Below are positions 1 to 14,013 of a DNA stretch of 64,000 bases, one piece after another. Source of the DNA: Plantago major (taxonomy: Eukaryota; Streptophyta; Magnoliopsida; Lamiales; Plantaginaceae); assembly GCA_026545765.1 (NCBI GenBank), contig CM048839.1, positions 66,451,187-66,515,186 on the forward strand. The letters are read 5' to 3'. Position 1 is the first letter of the stretch. Each line of letters starts with the position of its first letter. Position numbers and translations under genes: made by a program. A model generated the notes under the pieces. The model was not told where the DNA came from. It saw only the letters and a list, made by a program, of their open reading frames with translations, and did not search any database.

Positions 1-1018
1 GAACTCTACTTGAGAGTTAAACCACACACATAAGGAGTGGGATAAACAACAAATATAAAATTCTACTCGAGAGTTAAACAACACAATAAAGGAGTGGGAT
101 GATTACAAATTGAGAAGTCAATTTGAGATTTAAACAACACATCGGAGGGGTAATTAAATATCAAACGAAAAACTCTACTTGAGAGTTAAACAATACACAA
201 AATGAGTGGGATAAACAACAAATGAACAACACCATTCGAGAGATAAACAACACATCAAAGGAATGGGATAATGTCAAACGAAGATGTCTATTCGAGATTT
301 AAACTATACACAGAAGGAGTAAGAGTATCACAAACAAAGAACTCTACTTCAGAGTTAAACCACACATATAAGGAGTGGGATAAACAACAAATGTAAAATA
401 CTACTCGAGAGTTAAACAACACAATAAAGGAGTGAGATAATTACAAATGGAGAAGTCAATTTGAGATTTAAATAAACACATCGGAGGGGTAATAAATTAA
501 CAAACGAAAACTCTACCTGAGAGTTAAACAGTACACAAAAGGAGTGGGATAAACAACAAACGAACAACACCATTCTAGAGATAAACAACACATCAAAGGA
601 GTGGGATAATGTTAAACAAAGAAGTCTATTCGAGATTTAAACAATACATAGAAGGAGTAAGAGTATCACAAACGAAGAACTCTACTTGAGAGTTAAACCA
701 CACACATAAGGAGTAGGGTAAACAACAAATGTAAAATTCAACTCGAGAGTTAAACAACACAATAAAGAAGTGGGATAATTTCAAATGGAGAAGTCAATTA
801 GAGATTTAAACAACACATCGGAGGGGTAATAAAATAACAAACGAATAACTCTACGTGAGAGTTAAACAATACACAAAAGGAGTGGGATAAACAATAAACG
901 AACAACACCAGTCGAGAGATAAACAACACATCAAAGGAGTGGGATAATGTCAAACGAAGAATTCTATTCGAGATTTAAACAATACACAGAAGGACTAAGA
1001 GTATCACAAACGAAAAAC

Positions 1019-1356
1019 TTTACTTGAGAGTTAAACCACACACATAAGTAGTGGGATAAACAACAAATGTAAAATTCTACTCGAGAGTTAAACAATACAA
1101 TAAAGGAGTCGGATAATTACAAATGGAGAAGTCAATTTGAGATTTAAAAAAGACATCGGAGGGGTAATAAAATAATAAACAAAAAACTCTACTTGAGAGT
1201 TAAACAATACACAAAAGGAGTGGGATAAAGAATAAACGAACAACACCAGTCGAGAGATAAACAACACATCAAAGGAGTGGGATAATGTCAAACGAAGAAT
1301 TCTATTCGAGATTTAAACAATACACAGAAGGAGTAAGAGTATGACAAGCAAAGAAC
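1019..1356. repeat. 338-bp unit, left member of a near-identical tandem pair
   Basis: Shares with the next unit the rare forms AAAGGAGTCGG, AAAAAAGACATCGG, AATAATAAACAAAAAAC and GGATAAAGAATAAACG. The pair is a recent one-HOR duplication. It predates the 7.68-kb duplication because it is present in both copies. Confidence 0.85.
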
Positions 1357-1694
1357 TCTACTTGAGAGTTAAACCACACACATAAGGAGTGGGATAAACA
1401 ACAAATGTAAAATTCTACTCGAGAGTTAAACAATAAAATAAAGGAGTCGGATAATTACAAATGGAGAAGTCAATTTGAGATTTAAAAAAGACATCGGAGG
1501 GGTAATAAAATAATAAACAAAAAACTCTACTTGAGAGTTAAACAATACACAAAAGGAGTGGGATAAAGAATAAACGAACAACACCAGTCGAGAGATAAAC
1601 AACACATCAAAGGAGTGGGATAATGTCAAACGAAGAATTCTATTCGAGATTTAAACAATACACAGAAGGAGTAAGAGTGTGACAAGCAAAGAAC
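1357..1694. repeat. 338-bp unit, right member of the tandem pair
   Basis: Same private variants as its left neighbour; it differs by AACAATAAAATAAAGG and AGAGTGTGAC. Exactly 338 bp. Confidence 0.85.
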
Positions 1695-4600
1695 TCTACT
1701 TGAGAGTTAAACCACACACATAAGGAGTGGGATAAACAACAAATATAAAATTCTACTCGAGAGTTAAACAACACAATAAAGGAGTGGGATGATTACAAAT
1801 TGAGAAGTCAATTTGAGATTTAAACAACACATCGGAGGGGTAATTAAATATCAAATGAAAAACTCTACTTGAGAGTTAAACAATACACAAAATGAGTGGA
1901 ATAAACAACAAATGAACAATACCATTCGAGAGATAAACAACACATCAAAGGAATGGGATAATGTCAAACGAAGATGTCTATTCGAGATTTAAACTATACA
2001 CAGAAGGAGTAAGAGTATCACAAACAATAACTCTAGTTCAGAGTTAAACCACACACATAAGGAGTGGGATAAACAACAAATGTAAAATTCTACTCGAGAG
2101 TTAAACAACACAATAAAGGAGTGGGATAATTACAAATGGAAAAGTCAATTTGAGATTTAAACAACACATCGGAGGGGTAATAAATTAACAAACGAAAACT
2201 CTACCTGAGAGTTAAAAATACACAAAAGGAGTGGGATAAACAACAAACGAACAACACCATTCGAGAGATAAACAACACATCAAACGAGTGGGATAATGTT
2301 CAACGAAGAAGTCTATTTGAGATTTAAACAATACACAGAAGGAGTGTAAGAGTATCACAAACGAACTCTAGTTGAGAGTTAAACCACACACATAAGGAGT
2401 AGGATAAACAACAAATGTAAAATTCAACTCGAGAGTTAAACAACACAATAAAGGAGTGGGATAATTTCAAATGGAGAAGTCAATTAGCGATTTAAACAAC
2501 ACATCGGAGGGGTAATAAAATAACAAACGAATAACTCTACTTGAGAGTTAAACAATACACAAAAGGAGTGGGATAAACAACAAACGAACAACACCACTCC
2601 AGAGATAAATAACACATTAAAGGAGTGGGATAATCTCAAACGAAGAATTCTATTCGAGATTTAAACAGTACACAGAAGGACTAAGAGTATCACAAACGAA
2701 GAACTCTACTTGAGAGTTAAACCACACACATAAGGAGTGGGATAAACAACAAATGTAAAATTCTACTCGAGAGTTAAACAACACAATAAAGAAGTAGGAT
2801 GATTACAAATTGAGAAGTCAATTTGAGATTTAAACAACACATCGGAGGGGTAATTAAATATCAAACGAAAAACTCTACTTGAGAGTTAAACAATACACAA
2901 AATGAGTGGGATAAACAACAAATGGACAACACCATTCCAGAGATAATTAACACATCAAAGGAATGGGATAATGTCAAACGAAGATGTCTATTCGAGATTT
3001 AAACTATACACAGAAGGAGTAAGACTATCACAAACAAAGAACTCTACTTGAGAGTTAAACCACACACATAAGGAGTGGGATAAACAACAAATATAAAATT
3101 CTACTCGAGAGTTAAACAACACAATAAAGGAGTGGGATGATCACAAATTGAGAAGTCAATTAGAGATTTAACCAAGACATCGGAGGGGTAATAAAATAAC
3201 AAACGAATAACTCTACTTGAGAGTTAAACAATACACAAAAGGAGTGGGATAAACAACAAACGAACAACACCACTCGAGAGATAAACAACACATCAAAGGA
3301 GTGGCATAATCTCAAACGAAAAATTCTATTCGAGATTTAAACAATACATAGAAGGACTAAGAGTATCACAAATGAAGAACTCTATTTGAGGGTTAAACCA
3401 CACACATAAGGAGTGGGATAAACAACAAATGTAAAATTCTACTCGAGAGTTAAACAACACAATAAAGGAGTAGGATAATTACAAATGGAGAAGTCAATTT
3501 GAGATTTAAAAAACACATCGGAGGGATAATAAAATAACAAACGAAAAACTCTACTTGAGAGTTAAACAATACACAAAAGGAGTGGGATAAACAACAAACG
3601 AACAACACCAGTCGAGAGATAAACAACACATCAAAGGAGTGGGATACTGTCAAACGAAGAAGTCTATTCGAGATTTAAACAATACACAGAAGGACTAAGA
3701 GTATCACAAACGAAGAACTCTAATTGAGAGTTAAACCACACACATAAGGAGTGGGATAAACAACAAATGTAAAATTCTACTCGAGAGTTAAACAACACAA
3801 TAAAGGAGTAGGATAATTACAAATGGAGAAGTCAATTTGAGATTTAAAAAACACATCGGAGGGGTAATAAAATAACAAACGAATAACTCTACTTGAGAGT
3901 TAAACAATACACAAAAGGAGTGGGATAAACAACAAACGAACAACACCACTGGAGAGATAAACAACACATCAAAGGAGTGGGATAATGTCAAACGAAGAAT
4001 TCTATTCGAGATTTAAACAATACACAGAAGGAGTAAGAGTATGACAAGCGAAGAACTCTACTTGAGAGTTAAACCACACACATAAGGAGTGGGATAAACA
4101 ACCAATGTAAAATTCTACTCGAGAGTTAAACAACACAATAAAGGAGTGGGATAATTTCAAATGGAGAAGTCAATTAGAGATTTAAACAACACATCGGAGG
4201 GGTAATAAAATAACAAACGAATAACTCTACTTGAGAGTTAAACAATACACAAAAGGAGTGGGATAAACAACAAACGAACAACATCACTCCAGAGATAAAC
4301 AACACATCAAAGGAGTGGGATAATCTCAAACGAAGAATTCTATTCGAGATTTAAACAATACACAGAAGAACTAAGAGTATCACAAACGAAGAACTCTACT
4401 TGAGAGTTAAACCACACACATAAGGTGTGGGATAAACAACAAATGTAAAATTCTACTCGAGAGTTAAACAACACAATAAAGGTGTAGGATAATTACAAAT
4501 GGAGAAGTCAATTCGAGATTTAAAAAACACATCGGAGGGGTAATAAAATAACAAACGAAAAACTCTACTTGAGAGTTAAACAATACACAAAAGGAGTGGG

Positions 4601-6080
4601 ATAAACAACAAACGAACAACACCAGTCGAGAGATAAACAACACATCAAAGGAGTGGGATAATGTCAAACGAAGAAGTCTATTTGATATTTAAACAATACA
4701 CAGAGGGAGTAAGAGTATGACAAGCGAAGAACTCTACTTGAGAGTTAAACCACACACATAAGGAGTGGGATAAACAACCAATGTAAAATTCTACTCGAGA
4801 GTTAAACAACACGATAAACGAGTGGGATGATTACAAATTGAGAAGTCAATTTGAGATTTAAACAACACATCGGAGGGGTAATTAAATATCAAACGAAAAA
4901 CTCTACTTGAGAGTTAAACAATACACAAAATGAGTGGGATAAACAACAAATGAACAACGACATTCGAGAGATAAACAACACATCAAAGGAATGGGATAAT
5001 GTCAAACGAAGATGTCTATTCGAGATTTAAACAATACACAGAAGGAGTAAGAGTATCACAAACAAAGAACTCTACTTCAGAGTTAAACCACACACATAAG
5101 GAGTGGGATAAACAACAAATGTAAAATTCTACTCGAGAGTTAAACAACACAATAAAGGAGTGGGATAATTACAAATGGAGAAGTCAATTTGAGATTTAAA
5201 CAACACATCGGAGGGGTAATAAAATAACAAACGAAAAAATCACTTGAGAGTTAAGCAATGCACAGAAGGAGTGGGATGACCCACAAACGAACAACACCAC
5301 TCGAGAGTTAAACAACACATTAAAGGAGTGGGATGATGTCAAACGAAGAAGTCTATTCGAGATTTAAACAATACACAGGAGGAAGAGTATGACAAACTAA
5401 GAACTCTACTTGAGAGTTAAACCACACACATAAAGAGTGGGATAAACAACAAATGTAAAATTCTACACGAGAGTTAAACCACATAATAAAGGAGTTGGAT
5501 AATTACAAATGGAGACGTCAATTTTAGATTTAAACAACACATCGGAGGGGTAATAAAATAACAAACGAAAAACTCTACTTGAGAGTTAAACAATACACTA
5601 AAGGAGTGGGATAAACAACAAACGAACAACACCACTCGAGAGATAAACAACACATCAAAGGAGTGGCATAATCTCAAACGAAGGATTCTATTCGAGATTT
5701 AAACAATACACAGAAGGAGTAAGAGTATCACAAACGAAGAACTCTACTTGAGAGTTAAACCACACACATAAGGAGTGGGATAAACAACAAATGTAAAATT
5801 CTACTCGAGAGTTAAACAACACAATAAAGGAGTAGGATAATTACAACTGGAGAAGTCAATTTGAGATTTAAAAAACCCATCGGAGGGGTAATAAAATAAC
5901 AAAAGAAAAACTCTACTTGAAAGTTAAACTATACACAAAATGAGTGGGATAAACAACAAATGAACAACACCATTCGAGAGATAAACAACACATCAAAGGA
6001 CTGGGATAATGTCAAACGTAGATGTCTATTCGAGATTTAAACTATACACAGAACGAGTAAGAGTATCACGAACGAAGAAC

Positions 6081-6337
6081 TCTACTTGAGAGTTAAACCA
6101 CACACATAAAGAGTGGGATAAACAACAAATGTAAAATTCTACTGGAGAGTTAAACAACATAATAAAGGAGTTGGATAATTACAAATGGAGAAGTCAATTT
6201 GAAATTTAAACAACACATCGGAGGGGTAATAAAATAACATACGAAACACTCTACTTGAGAGTTAAACAATACACAAAATGAGTGGGATAAACAACAAACG
6301 AACAACACCATTCGAGAGATAAACAACAACGAAGAAC
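6081..6337. repeat. 257-bp truncated HOR (zone I, copy 1)
   Basis: A-B-C-D intact, then 31 bp: E as far as ATAAACAAC, joined to the last ten bases of F (AACGAAGAAC). 81 bp of E and F are missing. D reads GAGAGTT and A reads CTTGAGAG, unlike most zone III copies. Confidence 0.92.
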
Positions 6338-8701
6338 TCTACTTGAGAGTTAAACCACACACATAAGGAGTGGGATAAACAACAAATATAAAATTCTACT
6401 CGAGAGTTAAACAACACAATAAAGGAGTGGGATAGTTACAAATGGAGAAGTCAATTTGAGCTTTAAACAACACATCGGAGGGGTAATAAAATAACAAACG
6501 AAAAACTCTACTTGAGAGTTAAACAATACACAAAAGGAGTGGGATAAACAACAAACGAAAAACACCACTCGAGAGATAAACAACACATCAAAGGAGTGGG
6601 ATAATGTCAAACGAAGAAGTCTATTCGAGATTTAAACAATACACAGAAGGAGTAAGAGTATCACAAACGAAGAACTCTACTTGAGAGTTAAACCAAACAG
6701 ATAAGGAGTAGGATAAACAATAAATGTAAAATTCTACTCGAGATTTAAACAACACAATAAAGGAGTGGGATAATTACAAATAGAGAAGTCAATTTGAGAT
6801 TTAAACAACACATCGGAGGGGTAAAAAAATAACAAACGAAAAACTTTACTTGAGAGTTAAACAAAACATAAAGGAGTGGGATAAACAACAAACGAACAAC
6901 ACCACTCTAGAGTTAAACAACACATCAAAGGAGAGGGATAACGTCAGACAAAGAAGTCTATTCGAGATTTAAACAATACACAGAAGGAGTAAGAGTATCA
7001 CAAACGAAGAACTCTACTTGAGAGTTAAACCACACACATAAGGAGTAGGATAAACAACAAATGTAAAATTGAACTCGAGAGTTAAACAACACAATAAAGG
7101 AGTGGGATAATTTCAAATGGAGAAGTCAATTAGAGATTTAAACAACACATCGGAGGGGTAATAAAATAACAAACAAATAACTCTACTTGAGAGTTAAACA
7201 ATACACAAAAGGAGTGGGATAAACAACAAACGAACAACACCACTCGAGAGATAAACAACACATCAAAGGAGTGGGATAATCTCAAACGAAGAATTCTATT
7301 CGAGATTTAAACAATACACAGAAGGACTAAGAGTATCACAAACGAAGAACTCTACTTGAGAGTTAAACCACACACATAAGGAGTGGGATAAACAACAAAT
7401 GTAAAATTCTACTAGAGAGTTAAACAACACAATAAAGGAGTAGGATAATTACAAATGGAGAAGTCAATTTGAGATTTAAAAAACACATCGGAGGGGGTAA
7501 TAAAATAACAAACGAAAAACTCTACTGGAGAGTTAAACAATACACAAAAGGAGTGGGATAAACAATAAACGAACAACACCAGTCGAGAGATAAACAACAC
7601 ATCAAAGGAGTGGGATAATGTCAAACGAAGAAGTCTATTCGAGATTTAAACAATACACAGAAGGAGTAAGAGTATGACAAGCGAAGAACTCTACTTGAGA
7701 GTTAAACCACACACATAAGGAGTGGGATAAACAACAAATATAAAATTCTACTCGAGAGTTAAACAACACAATAAAGGAGTGGGAAGATTACAAATTGAGA
7801 AGTCAATTTGAGATTTAAACAACACATCGGAGGGGTTATTAAATATCAAACGAAAAACTCTACTTGAGAGTTAAACAATACACAAAATGAGTGGGATAAA
7901 CAACAAATGAACAACACCATTCGAGAGATAAACAACACATCAAAGGAATGGGATAATGTCAAACGAAGATGTCTATTCGAGATTTAAACTATACACAGAA
8001 GGAGTAAGAGTATCACAAACAAAGAACTCTACTTCAGAGTTAAACCACACATATAAGGAGTGGGATAAACAACAAATGTAAAATACTACTCGAGAGTTAA
8101 ACAACACAATAAAGGAGTGAGATAATTACAAATGGAGAAGTCAATTTGAGATTTAAATAAACACATCGGAGGGGTAATAAATTAACAAACGAAAACTCTA
8201 CCTGAGAGTTAAGCAAAGACACAAAAGGAGGATAAACAACAAACGAACAACACCATTCTAGAGATAAACAACACATCAAAGGAGTGGGATAATGTTAAAC
8301 AAAGAAGTCTATTCGAGATTTAAACAATACATAGAAGGAGTAAGAGTATCACAAACGAAGAACTCTACTTGAGAGTTAAACCACACACATAAGGAGTAGG
8401 GTAAACAACAAATGTAAAATTCAACTCGAGAGTTAAACAACACAATAAAGAAGTGGGATAATTTCAAATGGAGAAGTCAATTAGAGATTTAAACAACACA
8501 TCGGAGGGGTAATAAAATAACAAACGAATAACTCTACGTGAGAGTTAAACAATACACAAAAGGAGTGGGATAAACAATAAACGAACAACACCAGTCGAGA
8601 GATAAACAACACATCAAAGGAGTGGGATAATGTCAAACGAAGAATTCTATTCGAGATTTAAACAATACACAGAAGGACTAAGAGTATCACAAACGAAAAA
8701 C

Positions 8702-9036
8702 TTTACTTGAGAGTTAAACCACACACATAAGTAGTGGGATAAACAACAAATGTAAAATTCTACTCGAGAGTTAAACAATACAATAAAGGAGTCGGATAAT
8801 TACAAATGGAGAAGTCAATTTGAGATTTAAAAAAGACATCGGAGGGGTAATAAAATAATAAACAAAAAACTCTACTTGAGAGTTAAACAATACACAAAAG
8901 GAGGATAAAGAATAAACGAACAACACCAGTCGAGAGATAAACAACACATCAAAGGAGTGGGATAATGTCAAACGAAGAATTCTATTCGAGATTTAAACAA
9001 TACACAGAAGGAGTAAGAGTATGATAAGCAAAGAAC
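8702..9036. repeat. 335-bp copy of the left tandem-pair unit (second duplication copy)
   Basis: Counterpart of 1019-1356. It is 3 bp shorter: monomer D reads AAAAGGAGGATAAAG where the first copy reads AAAAGGAGTGGGATAAAG. Confidence 0.85.
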
Positions 9037-9374
9037 TCTACTTGAGAGTTAAACCACACACATAAGGAGTGGGATAAACAACAAATGTAAAATTCTACTC
9101 GAGAGTTAAACAATAAAATAAAGGAGTCGGATAATTACAAATGGAGAAGTCAATTTGAGATTTAAAAAAGACATCGGAGGGGTAATAAAATAATAAACAA
9201 AAAACTCTACTTGAGAGTTAAACAATACACAAAAGGAGTGGGATAAAGAATAAACGAACAACACCAGTCGAGAGATAAACAACACATCAAAGGAGTGGGA
9301 TAATGTCAAACGAAGAATTCTATTCGAGATTTAAACAATACACAGAAGGAGTAAGAGTGTGACAAGCAAAGAAC
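9037..9374. repeat. 338-bp copy of the right tandem-pair unit (second duplication copy)
   Basis: Counterpart of 1357-1694, retaining AACAATAAAATAAAGG and AGAGTGTGAC at the same positions. Confidence 0.85.
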
Positions 9375-12300
9375 TCTACTTGAGAGTTAAACCACACACA
9401 TAAGGAGTGGGATAAACAACAAATATAAAATTCTACTCGAGAGTTAAACAACACAATAAAGGAGTGGGATGATTACAAATTGAGAAGTCAATTTGAGATT
9501 TAAACAACACATCGGAGGGGTAATTAAATATCAAATGAAAAACTCTACTTGAGAGTTAAACAATACACAAAATGAGTGGAATAAACAACAAATGAACAAT
9601 ACCATTCGAGAGATAAACAACACATCAAAGGAATGGGATAATGTCAAACGAAGATGTCTATTCGAGATTTAAACTATACACAGAAGGAGTAAGAGTATCA
9701 CAAACAATAACTCTACTTCAGAGTTAAACCACACACATAAGGAGTGGGATAAACAACAAATGTAAAATTCTACTCGAGAGTTAAACAACACAATAAAGGA
9801 GTGGGATAATTACAAATGGAAAAGTCAATTTGAGATTTAAACAACACATCGGAGGGGTAATAAATTAACAAACGAAAACTCTACCTGAGAGTTAAAAATA
9901 CACAAAAGGAGTGGGATAAACAACAAACGAACAACACCATTCGAGAGATAAACAACACATCAAACGAGTGGGATAATGTTCAATGAAGAAGTCTATTTGA
10001 GATTTAAACAATACACAGAAGGAGTGTAAGAGTATCACAAACGAACTCTAGTTGAGAGTTAAACCACACACATAAGGAGTAGGATAAACAACAAATGTAA
10101 AATTCAACTCGAGAGTTAAACAACACAATAAAGGAGTGGGATAATTTCAAATGGAGAAGTCAATTAGAGATTTAAACAACACATCGGAGGGGTAATAAAA
10201 CAACAAACGAATAACTCTACTTGAGAGTTAAACAATACACAAAAGGAGTGGGATAAACAACAAACGAACAACACCACTCCAGAGATAAATAACACATTAA
10301 AGGAGTGGGATAATCTCAAACGAAGAATTCTATTCGAGATTTAAACAGTACACAGAAGGACTAAGAGTATCACAAACGAAGAACTCTACTTGAGAGTTAA
10401 ACCACACACATAAGGAGTGGGATAAACAACAAATGTAAAATTCTACTCGAGAGTTAAACAACACAATAAAGAAGTAGGATGATTACAAATTGAGAAGTCA
10501 ATTTGAGATTTAAACAACACATCGGAGGGGTAATTAAATATCAAACGAAAAACTCTACTTGAGAGTTAAACAATACACAAAATGAGTGGGATAAACAACA
10601 AATGGACAACACCATTCCAGAGATAATTAACACATCAAAGGAATGGGATAATGTCAAACGAAGATGTCTATTCGAGATTTAAACTATACACAGAAGGAGT
10701 AAGAGTATCACAAACAAAGAACTCTACTTGAGAGTTAAACCACACACATAAGGAGTGGGATAAACAACAAATATAAAATTCTACTCGAGAGTTAAACAAC
10801 ACAATAAAGGAGTGGGATGATCACAAATTGAGAAGTCAATTAGAGATTTAACCAAGACATCGGAGGGGTAATAAAATAACAAACGAATAACTCTACTTGA
10901 GAGTTAAACAATACACAAAAGGAGTGGGATAAACAACAAACGAACAACACCACTCGAGAGATAAACAACACATCAAAGGAGTGGCATAATCTCAAACGAA
11001 AAATTCTATTCGAGATTTAAACAATACATAGAAGGACTAAGAGTATCACAAATGAAGAACTCTATTTGAGGGTTAAACCACACACATAAGGAGTGGGATA
11101 AACAACAAATGTAAAATTCTACTCGAGAGTTAAACAACACAATAAAGGAGTAGGATAATTACAAATGGAGAAGTCAATTTGAGATTTAAAAAACACATCG
11201 GAGGGGTAATAAAATAACAAACGAAAAACTCTACTTGAGAGTTAAACAATACACAAAGGAGGGATAAACAACAAACGAACAACACCGATGAGAGATAAAC
11301 AACACATCAAAGGAGTGGGATACTGTCAAACGAAGAAGTCTATTCGAGATTTAAACAATACACAGAAGGACTAAGAGTATCACAAACGAAGAACTCTAAT
11401 TGAGAGTTAAACCACACACATAAGGAGTGGGATAAACAACAAATGTAAAATTCTACTCGAGAGTTAAACAACACAATAAAGGAGTAGGATAATTACAAAT
11501 GGAGAAGTCAATTTGAGATTTAAAAAACACATCGGAGGGGTAATAAAATAACAAACGAATAACTCTACTTGAGAGTTAAACAATACACAAAAGGAGTGGG
11601 ATAAACAACAAACGAACAACACCACTGGAGAGATAAACAACACATCAAAGGAGTGGGATAATGTCAAACGAAGAATTCTATTCGAGATTTAAACAATACA
11701 CAGAAGGAGTAAGAGTATGACAAGCGAAGAACTCTACTTGAGAGTTAAACCACACACATAAGGAGTGGGATAAACAACCAATGTAAAATTCTACTCGAGA
11801 GTTAAACAACACAATAAAGGAGTGGGATAATTTCAAATGGAGAAGTCAATTAGAGATTTAAACAACACATCGGAGGGGTAATAAAATAACAAACGAATAA
11901 CTCTACTTGAGAGTTAAACAATACACAAAAGGAGTGGGATAAACAACAAACATACAACATCACTCCAGAGATAAACAACACATCAAAGGAGTGGGATAAT
12001 CTCAAACGAAGAATTCTATTCGAGATTTAAACAATACACAGAAGAACTAAGAGTATCACAAACGAAGAACTCTACTTGAGAGTTAAACCACACACATAAG
12101 GTGTGGGATAAACAACAAATGTAAAATTCTACTCGAGAGTTAAACAACACAATAAAGGTGTAGGATAATTACAAATGGAGAAGTCAATTCGAGATTTAAA
12201 AAACACATCGGAGGGGTAATAAAATAACAAACGAAAAACTCTACTTGAGAGTTAAACAATACACAAAAGGAGTGGGATAAACAACAAACGAACAACACCA

Positions 12301-13756
12301 GTCGAGAGATAAACAACACATCAAAGGAGTGGGATAATGTCAAACGAAGAAGTCTATTTGATATTTAAACAATACACAGAGGGAGTAAGAGTATGACAAG
12401 CGAAGAACTCTACTTGAGAGTTAAACCACACACATAAGGAGTGGGATAAACAACCAATGTAAAATTCTACTCGAGAGTTAAACAACACGATAAACGAGTG
12501 GGATGATTACAAATTGAGAAGTCAATTTGAGATTTAAACAACACATCGGAGGGGTAATTAAATATCAAACGAAAAACTCTACTTGAGAGTTAAACAATAC
12601 ACAAAATGAGTGGGATAAACAACAAATGAACAACGACATTCGAGAGATAAACAACACATCAAAGGAATGGGATAATGTCAAACGAAGATGTCTATTCGAG
12701 ATTTAAACTATACACAGAAGGAGTAAGAGTATCACAAACAAAGAACTCTACTTCAGAGTTAAACCACACACATAAGGAGTGGGATAAACAACAAATGTAA
12801 AATTCTACTCGAGAGTTAAACAACACAATAAAGGAGTGGGATAATTACAAATGGAGAATTCAATTTGAGATATAAACAACACATCGGAGGGGTAATAAAA
12901 TAACAAACGAAAAACTCACTTGAGAGTTAAACAATACACAGAAGGAGTGGGATGAACCACAAACGAACAACACCACTCGAGAGTTAAACAACACATTAAA
13001 GGAGTGGGATGATGTCCAACGAAGAAGTCTATTCGAGATTTAAACAATACACAGGAGGAAGAGTATGACAAACGAAGAACTCTACTTGAGAGTTAAACCA
13101 CACACATAAAGAGTGGGATAAACAACAAATGTAAAATTCTACACGAGAGTTAAACCACATAATAAAGGAGTTGGATAATTACAAATGGAGACGTCAATTT
13201 TAGATTTAAACAACACATCGGAGGGGTAATAAAATAACAAACGAAAAACTCTACTTGAGAGTTAAACAATACACTAAAGGAGTGGGATAAACAACAAACG
13301 AACAACACCACTCGAGAGATAAACAACACATCAAAGGAGTGGCATAATCTCAAACGAAGGATTCTATTCGAGATTTAAACAATACACAGAAGGAGTAAGA
13401 GTATCACAAACGAAGAACTCTACTTGAGAGTTAAACCACACACATAAGGAGTGGGATAAACAACAAATGTAAAATTCTACTCGAGAGTTAAACAACACAA
13501 TAAAGGAGTAGGATAATTACAACTGGAGAAGTCAATTTGAGATTTAAAAAACCCATCGGAGGGGTAATAAAATAACAAAAGAAAAACTCTACTTGAAAGT
13601 TAAACTATACACAAAATGAGTGGGATAAACAACAAATGAACAACACCATTCGAGAGATAAACAACACATCAAAGGACTGGGATAATGTCAAACGTAGATG
13701 TCTATTCGAGATTTAAACTATACACAGAACGAGTAAGAGTATCACGAACGAAGAAC

Positions 13757-14013
13757 TCTACTTGAGAGTTAAACCACACACATAAAGAGTGGGATAAACA
13801 ACAAATGTAAAATTCTACTGGAGAGTTAAACAACATAATAAAGGAGTTGGATAATTACAAATGGAGAAGTCAATTTGAAATTTAAACAACACATCGGAGG
13901 GGTAATAAAATAACATACGAAACACTCTACTTGAGAGTTAAACAATACACAAAATGAGTGGGATAAACAACAAACGAACAACACCATTCGAGAGATAAAC
14001 AACAACGAAGAAC
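13757..14013. repeat. 257-bp truncated HOR (zone I, copy 2)
   Basis: Counterpart of 6081-6337 at offset 7676, same joint, same AACACTCTACTTG in C/D. Confidence 0.92.

Larger units (their letters stand above)
1..7685. repeat. First copy of the ~7.68-kb tandem segmental duplication (left part cut by window)
   Basis: Unit order and private variants match the next copy at offsets of 7685 (base 1), 7683, 7680 and then 7676 bp, the steps being small indels. Shared rare features include the 338-bp tandem pair at 1019-1694, the 257-bp unit at 6081-6337, CAGAGGGAGTAAG near 4704 and ACCAAACAGATAAGG near 6690. Correspondence is clear up to about 7060; the remainder to 7685 is joined directly to copy two. 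Confidence 0.85.
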
